Shown here piece after piece: positions 36,229 to 45,339 of a stretch of DNA of 64,000 bases; position 1 is the first letter of the stretch; each line of letters begins with the position of its first letter. The stretch is taken from positions 1 to 64,000 of the forward strand of contig JAFAQY010000071.1 in the NCBI GenBank assembly GCA_019261985.1. Direction: 5' to 3'. The translations under genes were made by a program, and so were the position numbers. Source of the stretch: Bryobacterales bacterium (GTDB lineage Bacteria > Acidobacteriota > Terriglobia > Bryobacterales > Bryobacteraceae). Below the pieces are notes generated by a model. It worked only from the letters and a program-made list of their open reading frames with translations, was not told where the DNA came from and made no database searches.

Positions 36229-37212
36229 ATGCACTCGTTGAGCGAAAATGAAAGTGTGTCGCGCTACGATGCCCTCCTGGTAGTCTCCTTCGGCGGCCCC
36301 GAAAAACACGCAGACGTGATTCCGTTTCTCGAAAATGTGCTGCGCGGGCGCAATGTGCCACGGGAACGGCTGCTCGAAGTGGCCGAACACTACTATCATT
36401 TCGAGGGGCGCAGTCCGATAAACGATCAAAACCGCGCCCTGATTCAAGAATTGAAGCAGCGCATCACGCTTCCGATTTACTGGGGCAATCGCAACTGGCA
36501 TCCGCTTTTGACCGAGACGGTTCGGCAAATGTGGGAGGACGGTGTTCAGCGCGCGTTTGCGTTTGTCACATCTGCCTTCGGCTCCTACTCCGGGTGCCGG
36601 CAGTACGCGGAAAATATCGCCGCCGCTTGCCGGGAAATCGGCCAGGACGCGCCTATTATCGACAAAATCCGTCCGTTTTCCGCGAACGGCCGCTTCATCG
36701 AAGCCATGGCGGACCGCGTTCGCGATGCCTACGCGGAAGTACCCCATGGACACCTGGTCTTCACCGCGCATAGCATCCCTGTATCGATGGCGCAAACCAG
36801 CCCGTACGTGGCGGAGCTCGAGCAAGCCTGCGCCGCTGTCGCGACCGCGGTTGGGCGCATCGGATGGAAGCTGGCATGGCAAAGCCGCAGCGGGCCGCCA
36901 TCGCAACCTTGGCTCGGGCCCGATATAGCCGATTTCCTGCGTGAAGACCGCCGCGACGTAGTCATCGCCCCGATCGGCTTTCTCTCCGACCACATGGAAG
37001 TGATCTACGATCTCGATGTCGTCGCGCGGCAGGTTGCGAATGAGCTGGGAATCCGCATGGCCCGTGCGCGAACGGTTGAAAACCACCCTGCCATTATCGA
37101 GATGATCGCGGAGATGCTGGAGGAGGAGCATCCGGCATGCGAGGCGAGTTGTTGCGCGTCATCTTTGGGAATCCAGCGCAACACGCAAACCGGCGCGGTC
37201 GGCCATGTTTAA
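36229..37212 (+). CDS. hemH: Ferrochelatase HemH, probable [2Fe-2S] type
   Basis: A 327-residue enzyme inserting iron into a porphyrin at the end of heme synthesis. Motifs: YDALLVVSFGGPEKHADVIP, the active-site His in HLVFTAHSIPVSMAQTSPY, and VIAPIGFLSDHMEVIYDLD with the conserved Glu. Cys123 in FGSYSGCRQYAENI and a C-terminal cluster Cys304, Cys308, Cys309 (ACEASCC) together give four cysteines in the places used by [2Fe-2S] ferrochelatases of other bacteria. Start ATG at 36229. It is convergent to rsmI. Confidence 0.94.
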   Translation: MHSLSENESVSRYDALLVVSFGGPEKHADVIPFLENVLRGRNVPRERLLEVAEHYYHFEGRSPINDQNRALIQELKQRITLPIYWGNRNWHPLLTETVRQMWEDGVQRAFAFVTSAFGSYSGCRQYAENIAAACREIGQDAPIIDKIRPFSANGRFIEAMADRVRDAYAEVPHGHLVFTAHSIPVSMAQTSPYVAELEQACAAVATAVGRIGWKLAWQSRSGPPSQPWLGPDIADFLREDRRDVVIAPIGFLSDHMEVIYDLDVVARQVANELGIRMARARTVENHPAIIEMIAEMLEEEHPACEASCCASSLGIQRNTQTGAVGHV

Positions 37213-37248
37213 CAGGACCAACCAGCGCGTTGCGCCGTCTGCTGTGCG

Positions 37249-38112
37249 CTACTCGATTACACGCCGGTAGAGCTCGCGCTTGGGAATTCCGCGCGCCTTT
37301 GCAACCTGCTTCACGGCGTCCATGCGGGGCAAACCATTCGCTTCCAAGGCTCGCACCTCATCTGCGGGGTCCAGGCCGGAAGCCACGGCGGGATTTTCCG
37401 CCTTACCGATCAGAATCGTAATCTCGCCCTTTACCGATGGCCGCGCTTCCAGCCGCTCGCGGATCGAACGCGTTGTTCCTCGAAGGAATTCTTCGTGCAT
37501 TTTGGTTAGCTCTCGCGCGACGACCACCGGACGATCGCCAAATAAGGCTTCTATGTCGCGAAGGCTTTCCACGATACGGTGCGGAGCTTCATAGAAAATC
37601 AGCGTGCACGATTCGCCGCGCACCTCCGCTAAAAGCTTTTGCCGCTGACTATTGCGCGGGGGCAGGAATCCACAAAAACGGAAGGAATCGGTCGGCAGCC
37701 CGGAAGCGGCCAGCGCGGTGAGAAGGGCGGACGCCCCGGGGATAGATACGACGGAAAGGCCGGCGTCAATCGCCGCCCTCACCACACGGTATCCGGGGTC
37801 GGAAACCAGAGGCGTGCCCGCGTCGGATACTAGAGCGACATTGGCTCCCGCTTGCATTTGTTGCACTAGCTCGGCGGCGCGGGTGAGCTCGTTATGTTCG
37901 TGATAACTTATGGCGCGCTTGCTAATCCCGAAATGATCGAGCAGCTTGCGGGTTTGGCGCGTATCTTCGCAGGCGATCACGTCGGCCTCGCGCAGGACGC
38001 GAAGGGCGCGGAGAGTAATATCCTCAAGATTGCCGATTGGCGTCGATACGAGATAGAGATTGCCGGTCAATTGGTACGATTGAGAAGTTAACCGATATGG
38101 GGACCCCAACAC
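37249..38112 (-). CDS. rsmI: 16S rRNA 2'-O-ribose C1402 methyltransferase RsmI
   Basis: A 287-residue tetrapyrrole-methylase-fold enzyme methylating the ribose of C1402 in 16S rRNA. Signatures: NLYLVSTPIGNLEDITLRAL at the N-terminus, ADVIACEDTRQTRKLLDHF, ALVSDAGTPLVSDPGYRVV, IPGASALLTALAASGLPTD and LIFYEAPHRIVESL. Start is GTG at 38112 by frame; TTG at 38070 would begin right at the conserved region, and neither has a good ribosome site. The GTG start overlaps the divergent JAMM-like gene by 16 bp, which favours the shorter form. Confidence 0.95.
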   Translation of the reverse strand: MLGSPYRLTSQSYQLTGNLYLVSTPIGNLEDITLRALRVLREADVIACEDTRQTRKLLDHFGISKRAISYHEHNELTRAAELVQQMQAGANVALVSDAGTPLVSDPGYRVVRAAIDAGLSVVSIPGASALLTALAASGLPTDSFRFCGFLPPRNSQRQKLLAEVRGESCTLIFYEAPHRIVESLRDIEALFGDRPVVVARELTKMHEEFLRGTTRSIRERLEARPSVKGEITILIGKAENPAVASGLDPADEVRALEANGLPRMDAVKQVAKARGIPKRELYRRVIE

Positions 38113-39275
38113 AAGCTGCCAGGGAGTCCATATCCGGAGTTTACATATGGAAGGTTCCAGATAAGCCCGTTGCGGTACATCTGGATCTGGACATTATCGA
38201 CAGCCTGCTCCCGGAAGTGATGCGCGCCTATGGCGCCGTTCCCAAGCGCGGCGCGGAGGTTGGAGGCCTGTTAATCGGTTCGATTGAGCACGCCGGAAGC
38301 GGCCCTGCGCTGGTTCGAGTGCAACAGGTGGAATTTGTGCCCTGCGTGTATGCACGCGGCCCCTCGTACCTTTTGACGGACGAAGACACGGCCGCATTTG
38401 ACCAGGCGCGCGAGCGCTGGAGTCAAGACGGCTCACGACCGCTGTACGCCGTCGGATATTTCCGCAGCCACACGCGCGATGGGCTTTCGTTATCGGCGGA
38501 AGATCGCGAACTGCTGATCCGGCATTTTTCCAGCCCCGCGCACGTCGCGCTGCTGATTCGTCCCTTTGCAGGCAAGCCCGTCCAAGCCGGGTTTTTCTTT
38601 CGCGAGAACGGAGCGTTTCAACAGCAGACGCCGCTCCCGTTCATCTTCTCCCGGCAGGAACTTGGCGGGGAAGCGATCCGAGGTCGTGAAGTGGAGCCAC
38701 GGGTCGCGCTGCCTCCGGCGCAACCGGAAGCGAACACCGGGCCGAAACCAGTTCCACGAGCTGCAAGCGCGGTATACGCAAGCGCTCCCCGCCGCATTAT
38801 TCCTTTGCCGGAGCAGTCCTTTCTCACCGCGGCTGAGGACGACTTACTCAGTCAGGCGACAGCCGTTGAAGAGCCAATGAAAAAGCGCGCGGGTCTCCGA
38901 TCATCGGTTTGGATACCGCTGTGCATCGCCATGCTGGTAATAGGACTCGCCGCCGGCTTGATTACTCCGCGCTATCTGAGCCCAATTTCCGCCGGCGCAA
39001 ACACTGCGCCGTACGCGTTGAGCTTAAGCGTTTCACAAGATGGGAATAGCCTAACGGTGCGCTGGAATCCGAATGCCCCCGCGATCCGCGCCGCGCTAAA
39101 TGGGATACTCGAGATCGAGGATGGAGGCTATTCAAAGCCGGTAGATTTGGATGCAGCGCACCTGCAAAACGGGAGCCTTATTTATCGCAATTCGTCGCGT
39201 TCGGTGCGCTTCCGGTTGGTTTTATCGGAAGGCGCGCGAGTGACCCTCGCCGAGACGGCCGATTGGACGAAATGA
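38097..39275 (+). CDS. JAMM/Mov34-like domain membrane protein, likely inactive
   Basis: A 392-residue protein. Residues about 25-190 look like a JAB/JAMM isopeptidase fold: Glu54 in KRGAEVGGLLIG, then GYFRSHTRDGLSLSAED. Here His125, Ser133 and Asp136 fit the H-x7-S-x2-D part of the motif, but the first metal-binding His is replaced by Arg123, so zinc catalysis is doubtful. A transmembrane helix follows at about 280-300 (WIPLCIAMLVIGLAAGLITP), with a beta-rich C-terminal domain resembling fibronectin-type folds. Start ATG at 38097. I cannot give a function. Confidence 0.7.
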   Translation: MGTPTQAARESISGVYIWKVPDKPVAVHLDLDIIDSLLPEVMRAYGAVPKRGAEVGGLLIGSIEHAGSGPALVRVQQVEFVPCVYARGPSYLLTDEDTAAFDQARERWSQDGSRPLYAVGYFRSHTRDGLSLSAEDRELLIRHFSSPAHVALLIRPFAGKPVQAGFFFRENGAFQQQTPLPFIFSRQELGGEAIRGREVEPRVALPPAQPEANTGPKPVPRAASAVYASAPRRIIPLPEQSFLTAAEDDLLSQATAVEEPMKKRAGLRSSVWIPLCIAMLVIGLAAGLITPRYLSPISAGANTAPYALSLSVSQDGNSLTVRWNPNAPAIRAALNGILEIEDGGYSKPVDLDAAHLQNGSLIYRNSSRSVRFRLVLSEGARVTLAETADWTK

Positions 39276-39285
39276 GGCACAGGTA

Positions 39286-39843
39286 TTAACGACCCCGGCG
39301 AGCGGGCTTTACCGTCTCCTCTTCTTCCTCTTCCTCATCCATGTCCATGTCTTCGCCGTCGGATTCCGCGGCCGAGTCGAGCAAAGGCTGAGTGATCTGA
39401 GTCAGCAGCTGATCCGCTTCCTTCTCTTCATCGAGTGTCTGGGAGAGAAGTTCGGCGATGTCGCCACGCCCCATGCCTTCGGCAAGCTTCGCGGAAGTGC
39501 CGTAAGCCGCGATCTCATAATGCTCCACTCGCTGAGCGGCGGCGATTAACGCCAGATCCGCCTCGACCGGGTCGAGTTCCTTGCCCTCCGAAATCACTTC
39601 GTTCCCTTCCTCCACCAGCCCAGCCATTCCTTTGCACATTTTTGCCTTGGCCGGCTCGTCAAGCATTTCGAAAACTTGTTTCAGCCGTTCCACGTGGCCT
39701 TTGGTCTTCTCCAAATGATCGGTGAACGCGGATTTCAACTGATCGTCCTTCGCCGCTTTCGCCATCTTTGGCAGAGCCTTCACCAATTGGTTTTCCGCAT
39801 GGAGCAGATCCTTGAGTTGGTCGGTCAACACTTCTTGAAGCAT
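39286..39843 (-). CDS. YciE/DUF892 ferritin-like protein
   Basis: A 185-residue four-helix ferritin-like protein. It starts MLQEVLTDQLKDLLHAENQL, the usual YciE/DUF892 opening. Helix residues with metal-type Glu and His are seen in LHAENQLVKALPKMAKAA, HLEKTKGHVERLKQVFEML and RVEHYEIAAYGTSAKLAE. An acidic C-terminal tail (GEDMDMDEEEEEEE) ending in a basic PARRGR is unusual for the family. Such proteins are often stress-induced. It stands alone, divergent from the hybrid kinase gene. Confidence 0.9.
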   Translation of the reverse strand: MLQEVLTDQLKDLLHAENQLVKALPKMAKAAKDDQLKSAFTDHLEKTKGHVERLKQVFEMLDEPAKAKMCKGMAGLVEEGNEVISEGKELDPVEADLALIAAAQRVEHYEIAAYGTSAKLAEGMGRGDIAELLSQTLDEEKEADQLLTQITQPLLDSAAESDGEDMDMDEEEEEEETVKPARRGR

Positions 39844-39924
39844 ATGAAAATCGGCTTTCCTCCGAACGGTAGATTCGCACCCGTAACGAACGTTTCAGTG
39901 TTACCCTAGCAAAGAAAGGTAATA

Positions 39925-41760
39925 ATGCATTTGGATGTGATCACTCTCCGGGTAACCGAGAGTGCGATCGCAGCCCTGCTCGCCGTGTTGTCGGCGATGC
40001 TGTGGCTTACCGGGCGGATGTATGCAGGCTTCGGTTATTGGACGCTAGCCAAGGTTTTAGCCGCGCTCGGATTGGCGCTGATGACGTTGTTTCCAGCGAG
40101 CCCTTACCATACCGCGCCGATGATCCTTGCGGCACTTGGAAGCGTGATGCTCAGCCTCCAGGCATGCCGCAGCTTCTTTGGACGTCCGCCGCGAATCGCG
40201 TTTAATCTGGCCCTCGCCGGAGCATGTTTATTGTCAGTCGTGTATGGCGGAGTAGTGCTCCGTTCGCCGCAAGTCACGATCCTCGCGCTGATGCTCGTGA
40301 TCGGACTGCTTTACGCCTGGACCGCTTGGGTGCTGTTTCGCGCATGCGTGCAGGGCATGATGTTGGGCAAGGCCATTACAGCTTTCGCCTTCACCCTTCT
40401 AGCGTCGATCAACCTGATCGGCGCCTTGCCGCTTGCCCGGAACTCTACCACCTTGAGTACCTGGATGATTGCCCTCACGATCACTTCGCAATTAGGCCTG
40501 ATCGTGGCAAGCTTTGGATTTTTTCTAATGCACTACGAGCGTCTGCTGCAGGATCGCGAACTGGAAACCGCGGAGTTGAGCAACCTGAAACATAATCTTC
40601 AGGAGACGATTGAAAGGAAGACCGCCGAGTTGATTCGCGCCCAAAAGCTGGAAAGCATCGGGCGGCTTGCCGGCGGCATGGCGCACGATTTTAATAATCT
40701 CCTGGCCGTGGTTCATGGTCATGCCAATCTGGTTCAGGCGAAAATGCCGCAGGGTAATCCGCTTCGCGTCCACATGGACAAGATCGTGAACGTCTGCGAG
40801 GAGGCAAGTTCTCTAACCGAGCGCCTGCTCGCGTTCGGCCGGCAAAAGAGCTTCGAGCGCGGCGTAGTGCAGTTGAACCAGGTTATCCAAAAAATCGAAG
40901 GGTTAACGCGGGATGTGCTGGGGGCCCGGATCGAATTAATCACGAACCTGGATCCGGCGCTCGGCGGCACTCTTGCCGATCGCGGCCTGTTGCGCCAGGT
41001 GCTGATGAATCTGGTTCTGAACGCTCGCGACGCTATGCCGCGGGGCGGGACCCTGTTAATCGCAACTCAGAATGCCGAAGTCACTCCCGGCCAGGCCAAG
41101 CTTATGGACGACATCGCGCCGGGAATGTATGTGGCGCTCACGGTAACCGATACGGGCCGCGGCATGGATGAGCGGACCCGCAGCCGCATCTTCGAGCCCT
41201 TCTTCACAACCAAAAGTGCGAGCCAGGGGACCGGATTAGGATTGGCTACCGCGTATGGAATCGTGAAGCAGTGTGGCGGCTACATTCATGTAGAGAGCCA
41301 GCCGTCCAAAGGAACCTCGTTCAAGATATTTTTGCCTCGTGTAAACGAGGCGCAGGCGGTTCCCGCGAAGCAGGAATCCGCTGCTCCGGTTAGCGCCCGC
41401 ATTTTGGTGGTGGAAGATTACAACGAATTGCGATCGCTGATCGGGGAGGTGCTGCGCGAAGAGGGCTATACGGTTCTGGAAGCTTCCACCGGGGCTGAGG
41501 CTTTATCTGTGGTTCGCGAGTATCGAGGCCGCCTGGACCTGGTTATGACGGATCTCGCTATGCCTGAGATGGATGGCCAAACGTTCGCGGACCAAGTGCG
41601 CCGCGCGCACCCGCATTTGAAGATTGTTTTTATGTCTGCATATCCGGAAGCCGTACTGGACCACGCCGAGGGAAAACACCACCGCATCCCCGTTTTGCGC
41701 AAGCCCTTCACCGATGCGGATCTCACCGCGAGAATTCGCGAGGTGCTAAATCCGGCATGA
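39925..41760 (+). CDS. Hybrid sensor histidine kinase/response regulator
   Basis: A 611-residue protein. About six transmembrane helices occupy residues 8-205, then comes a coiled linker (LKHNLQETIERKTAELIRAQ). The HisKA phospho-His lies in LAGGMAHDFNNLLAVVHGH near 253. The ATPase domain has N-box LMNLVLNARDAMPRGG, G1 VTDTGRGMDERT and G2 SQGTGLGLATAYGIVKQ. A receiver domain at about 490-608 has phospho-Asp in DLVMTDLAMPEMDG. There is no output domain, so it passes phosphate on or acts by phosphorelay. The signal is unknown; no extracytoplasmic domain is seen. It overlaps the next gene by 4 bp. Confidence 0.93.
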   Translation: MHLDVITLRVTESAIAALLAVLSAMLWLTGRMYAGFGYWTLAKVLAALGLALMTLFPASPYHTAPMILAALGSVMLSLQACRSFFGRPPRIAFNLALAGACLLSVVYGGVVLRSPQVTILALMLVIGLLYAWTAWVLFRACVQGMMLGKAITAFAFTLLASINLIGALPLARNSTTLSTWMIALTITSQLGLIVASFGFFLMHYERLLQDRELETAELSNLKHNLQETIERKTAELIRAQKLESIGRLAGGMAHDFNNLLAVVHGHANLVQAKMPQGNPLRVHMDKIVNVCEEASSLTERLLAFGRQKSFERGVVQLNQVIQKIEGLTRDVLGARIELITNLDPALGGTLADRGLLRQVLMNLVLNARDAMPRGGTLLIATQNAEVTPGQAKLMDDIAPGMYVALTVTDTGRGMDERTRSRIFEPFFTTKSASQGTGLGLATAYGIVKQCGGYIHVESQPSKGTSFKIFLPRVNEAQAVPAKQESAAPVSARILVVEDYNELRSLIGEVLREEGYTVLEASTGAEALSVVREYRGRLDLVMTDLAMPEMDGQTFADQVRRAHPHLKIVFMSAYPEAVLDHAEGKHHRIPVLRKPFTDADLTARIREVLNPA

Positions 41761-42443
41761 GTGGTGAAGAGGCCGACTTCGAAAGGCTCAGCCAGCGCCT
41801 TCTTGAAGCGCTGGACGCGGAACGCGAAAGAATCGCGCGCGTCTTGCATGACGACTTGGGACAACAGGTGGCTTCTCTAAGCATTCTCACCAGCACTCTG
41901 AAGCGGCGCTTGCCCCCCGAAGACACAGAAAGCTACGAGCAGGCACACCGGATCCGGGAGAAACTGATTGCGCTTGCCGGCAGCATGCGGCGGCTGTCGC
42001 ACGAGTTGTATCCAACGCTTCTGGAGCATGCCGGCCTCGAGATCGCCTTGCGGCAATTGTGCGAAGAATTGGCCGCCGATACCCGAATCCGCATTTCTTA
42101 TCAATCCAGCGGCGATTTTCAAGACGTTCCGCTGCCGCTTGGACTCTCTTTATACAGAATTGCCGAGGAGATATTACGAAACTGCGGGTCTGAGAGGCCG
42201 GAAGCCGAAACCGTCGTGCGACTCGCGCGATCTGCCGGGAATGTCGAGCTAACTCTCGAAGGCGAAAATGCCGCCGATTTTGTTCGCCACGAAGCAGGTC
42301 TGGCGATCGAGTGTTGCCGGAAGCGGCTAAAAAATGTATCCGTGCGGCATAGTCTGGAGAATCCGTCCGGACGCGGCTGGAGCCTCACGGTCAGCATTCC
42401 CTGGAAACCCGGGATAACGGCGAATACTGGTTTGGCGCAATGA
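41757..42443 (+). CDS. HisKA_3-type histidine kinase with degenerate ATPase domain
   Basis: A 228-residue soluble protein. The NarL-type dimerisation/phosphoacceptor domain is clear: LDAERERIARVLHDDLGQQV with His31, then MRRLSHELYPTLLEHAGLEI. The following ATPase domain is badly eroded: the N-box Asn/His is replaced by AEEILRNCGSERPEAE, the G1 D-x-G-x-G is absent, and the G2 GLGLxxMxER position reads EAGLAIECCRKRLKN. So autophosphorylation from ATP is unlikely by itself. It is coupled by ATGA overlap to the hybrid kinase, suggesting a phosphotransfer or phosphatase partner. Confidence 0.8.
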   Translation: MSGEEADFERLSQRLLEALDAERERIARVLHDDLGQQVASLSILTSTLKRRLPPEDTESYEQAHRIREKLIALAGSMRRLSHELYPTLLEHAGLEIALRQLCEELAADTRIRISYQSSGDFQDVPLPLGLSLYRIAEEILRNCGSERPEAETVVRLARSAGNVELTLEGENAADFVRHEAGLAIECCRKRLKNVSVRHSLENPSGRGWSLTVSIPWKPGITANTGLAQ

Positions 42444-42473
42444 AGCGGGTTGGGCGCCGGTCCCGTCCGCGGC

Positions 42474-42905
42474 CTAAATGTTGTTAGTGGCTTGCCTCTT
42501 CGGAGCGCAGTTGAGCACTTCCAGCAGGATGTCGAATTCCTGCACGAACAGTTCTTCTTCTGCTTTACGAACCGCCGTTGGCATAAAGCTGCGATGCATT
42601 TGCGCATTGGCCCAGTGCTGCAGCACCAACGCTCTCGGTTCCTCCAGGCCGCTTAGGTATGCTTGCAAGTCTTCGCTCTTATGCTGCAAGGGAAGATTCA
42701 GCCACTCGCGGAAAACGTTCCAGTGACTCTCGTACAGCGCCTTGCGGCTTTCTTCGCGGCCGAAAATCGCTCCTAGTCCGTGATGGCGGTAAATGCCGGA
42801 CACAGGATCCCGCAAGGAAGCGAGATACGCCAGGCGCCCGAAGACCGTTGGTATATGGGACAGCGTATTCTTAAAGAGGTCGGCGGTCGCGGACCTCTCC
42901 AACAT
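42474..42905 (-). CDS. Conserved-looking hypothetical protein
   Basis: A 143-residue, probably helical, soluble protein with no family I recognise. It reads ATADLFKNTLSHIPTVFGRL near the start, then GLGAIFGREESRKALYESHW, EDLQAYLSGLEEPRALVL, and AQMHRSFMPTAVRKAEEELF. Codon use and residue composition look genuinely coding. It is convergent to the kinase pair with a 30-bp gap. Start: ATG at 42905 (AAGG close upstream), or TTG at 42938 adding 11 residues. Confidence 0.6.
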   Translation of the reverse strand: MLERSATADLFKNTLSHIPTVFGRLAYLASLRDPVSGIYRHHGLGAIFGREESRKALYESHWNVFREWLNLPLQHKSEDLQAYLSGLEEPRALVLQHWANAQMHRSFMPTAVRKAEEELFVQEFDILLEVLNCAPKRQATNNI

Positions 42906-43066
42906 TGCCTTAGGGCGGAAGCGGGGCACAACACCCAATTGTAAGCGATTCTGCTAATTTCTAAACGCAGTACTTAGGTACTAGGGTGCATGCAAGCGGA
43001 CCCGTAGCTGCAATAATTTCCGTATTTTACGGCGCAACTCGAACGGTTCCCTCCCGACGAGATCGC

Positions 43067-43266
43067 CGCCGTTGACGTGCGGGTGTGCGACAGGGAAGTG
43101 GGGACAACCGAATAGCCGATACCGAGCCGGTAGAGTAATGAAATACCTCAAACACCGCTCGCTTGCGGTCGCGGCTCGGCCCGGCGTACTAGCACGCTCG
43201 GCTTTTCACGATCCGCGCGAATTTCTACATTATGTACCCCCTTATGTCGCACGCCGTTGACGTGCG
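43067..43266. mobile_element. Candidate MITE-like element carrying a REP hairpin
   Basis: A 15-bp perfect direct repeat CGCCGTTGACGTGCG lies at 43067-43081 and 43252-43266. Just inside are inverted ends GTGCGACA (43085-43092) and TGTCGCAC (43245-43252). The interior of about 150 bp contains no gene but holds the 47-bp repeat at 43135-43181. This is what a small non-autonomous insertion flanked by target duplications would look like. It occupies most of the 42906-43307 gap upstream of fhs; nothing else is seen there. Confidence 0.5.
43135..43181. repeat. REP-like 47-bp repeat (copy 1)
   Basis: Matches 55302-55348 at 46 of 47 positions. It contains the hairpin ACCGC-TCGCTT-GCGGT at 43154-43169, next to a conserved flank GTAATGAAATACCTCAAAC. 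Copy 2 overlaps the start of a RAYT transposase remnant, which suggests this is the cognate REP sequence. Confidence 0.8.
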
Positions 43267-43307
43267 CCGCAGTTGACCTTCCACGGGGCGCTGTTTAAAG
43301 TAGTTAA

Positions 43308-45209
43308 TTGCCCCACAAACTAAAGAACATCCTCTCCAAAGTCCCTAGCGACATTGAAATTGCACAGGCGGCTACGCCCATCCCGATCCAAAAGATCGCG
43401 GAAGAGGTGGGCATTTTGCCCGAGGAACTCGATCTCTATGGCCAGACTAAGGCCAAGGTTCACCTCTCCATCCGCGATCGCCTGAAGGACGCGCCGAACG
43501 GAAAATACATCGTGGTGACCGCCATCACGCCGACTCCGCTCGGCGAAGGCAAAACCACGACCACCGTCGGTTTGAGCCAAGCTCTGGGCGCGCATCTTGG
43601 GAAAAAAGTGTTCACCTGCATCCGCCAGCCCAGCCAGGGGCCAACCTTCGGCATCAAGGGCGGCGCCGCCGGAGGCGGCTACAGCCAGATCATCCCGATG
43701 GAGGAATTCAACCTCCACTTGACCGGCGATATCCACGCCATCACGGCCGCGAACAACCTGCTTGCGGCCGCAATAGATGCGCGCATGTTTCATGAGAACG
43801 CGACCCCGGACGCCAACGTGCTCTTCGACCGGCTTTGCCCGGTGGCTAAAGACGGCAGCCGGAAGTTCTCGGCCGTTATGCTGCGAAGGCTGCGAAAGCT
43901 CGGCATCGATAAAACCGATCCGAATGAGCTGAGCCCCGAAGAGCGCTGCAAGTTCGCGCGTCTGGACATCGATCCAAGCAGCATTACGTGGCGGCGCGTC
44001 ACCGATACCAACGATCGCATGCTACGGCAGATCACCGTCGGAGAGGGACCGGAGGAAAAAGGGTTCACCCGGTCCACTGGTTTTGATATATCGGTGGCCA
44101 GCGAAATCATGGCGATTCTCGCGCTCGCAACCAATCTGAAGGATATGCGCGAGCGCCTTGGCCGCATGGTCATCGGCACCAACAAAGCGGGCGATCCGAT
44201 CACCGCCGACGACCTTGGCACGGGTGGCGCGCTCACTGTCCTGATGAAGGACACGATCATGCCCAACCTGATGCAAACCATCGAGGGCACCCCTGCATTC
44301 GTGCATGCGGGTCCGTTCGCGAACATCGCGCACGGAAACTCATCCATCGTCGCGGACCAGATTGCGCTGAAGCTCGCCGGGGCCGACGGATATGTCCTCA
44401 CCGAAGCCGGTTTCGGCGCCGACATGGGCTTCGAGAAATTCTGCAATATCAAATGCCGCTACAGCGGACTGAGGCCGGATTGCGTCGTGCTCGTTTCCAC
44501 CATCCGCGCGCTTAAAATGCACGGCGGGGGGCCGAAAGTCGTGGCGGGCCAGCCGCTCGCGCATGCCTATACTAGCGAGAACCTCGAGTTGCTCGAGAAG
44601 GGATGCAGCAATCTGTTGCGCCTGATCGGCAATGCAGGTGAGTTCGGCATGCCCGTTGTGGTGGCGATTAATCGCTTTAAGGACGACACCCCTGCCGAAA
44701 TAGAGCTCGTGCGCGCCGTAGCGAAGGCAGCCGGAGCGGTTGACGCTGTTATGAGCGACCATTGGGCGCAAGGCGGCGCGGGTGCGGTCGACCTCGCCAA
44801 GGCAGTCGTTGCCGCGTGCGGCCAGCGCACGGGCTTCCGGTTCCTCTATCCGCTGGACATGGGGATCAAAGACAAAATCCTCACCGTCGTGCAGAAAATG
44901 TACGGCGGCGCCGGTGTCACCTATTCGCCGGAGGCCGAAAAGAAGGTCGAGCTGTACACGCGGCAGGGTTTCGACAAACTGCCCATCTGCATGGCCAAAA
45001 CGCATCTCAGCCTCAGCCACGATCCCAACCTCAAAGGCGCTCCTGTGGGATTCACGGTTCCCGTCCGCGATATCCGCGCGAGTGTCGGCGCCGGATTTTT
45101 GTACCCGCTGCTTGGAACCATGAGCACGATGCCCGGGCTATCCACGCGCCCGGGATATTACGATGTGGATCTGGATACGGAAACCGGCCGCGTGATCGGC
45201 CTCAGTTAA
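43308..45209 (+). CDS. fhs: Formate-tetrahydrofolate ligase, eukaryote-like long form
   Basis: A 633-residue enzyme making 10-formyl-THF from formate, THF and ATP. The P-loop [20 protein letters not shown] is near residue 75. Other signatures are [40 protein letters not shown] and [20 protein letters not shown]. It is about 75 residues longer than most bacterial Fhs (about 557). Its sequence, for example [20 protein letters not shown] and [19 protein letters not shown], closely resembles the synthetase domain of eukaryotic C1-THF synthase (MTHFD1). Start is TTG at 43308, just behind the MITE-like element. It is monocistronic. Confidence 0.96.
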   Translation: MPHKLKNILSKVPSDIEIAQAATPIPIQKIAEEVGILPEELDLYGQTKAKVHLSIRDRLKDAPNGKYIVVTAITPTPLGEGKTTTTVGLSQALGAHLGKKVFTCIRQPSQGPTFGIKGGAAGGGYSQIIPMEEFNLHLTGDIHAITAANNLLAAAIDARMFHENATPDANVLFDRLCPVAKDGSRKFSAVMLRRLRKLGIDKTDPNELSPEERCKFARLDIDPSSITWRRVTDTNDRMLRQITVGEGPEEKGFTRSTGFDISVASEIMAILALATNLKDMRERLGRMVIGTNKAGDPITADDLGTGGALTVLMKDTIMPNLMQTIEGTPAFVHAGPFANIAHGNSSIVADQIALKLAGADGYVLTEAGFGADMGFEKFCNIKCRYSGLRPDCVVLVSTIRALKMHGGGPKVVAGQPLAHAYTSENLELLEKGCSNLLRLIGNAGEFGMPVVVAINRFKDDTPAEIELVRAVAKAAGAVDAVMSDHWAQGGAGAVDLAKAVVAACGQRTGFRFLYPLDMGIKDKILTVVQKMYGGAGVTYSPEAEKKVELYTRQGFDKLPICMAKTHLSLSHDPNLKGAPVGFTVPVRDIRASVGAGFLYPLLGTMSTMPGLSTRPGYYDVDLDTETGRVIGLS

Positions 45210-45339
45210 TCACTCCCGATAAGCCGCGAGTGAGTTGAGTTGCTGGTAATGTGAACCTCGCACCGCGCGACGCCGTTCTATCCGTATCAGCCGTGCGCGG
45301 GAAAATTTATAGCTGTTCGGCTATACTTGCCTTCTAAGT

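Noticed and set aside
36052..37131. A 359-codon minus-strand frame antisense to hemH
   Set aside because: The opposite strand has clear ferrochelatase motifs throughout; the antisense translation shows no domain and its 3' end merely runs through the hemH-purQ gap.
43072..43260. A 62-codon ORF in the fhs upstream gap
   Set aside because: It lies wholly inside the MITE-like repeat element and its translation is just the repeat read as protein.
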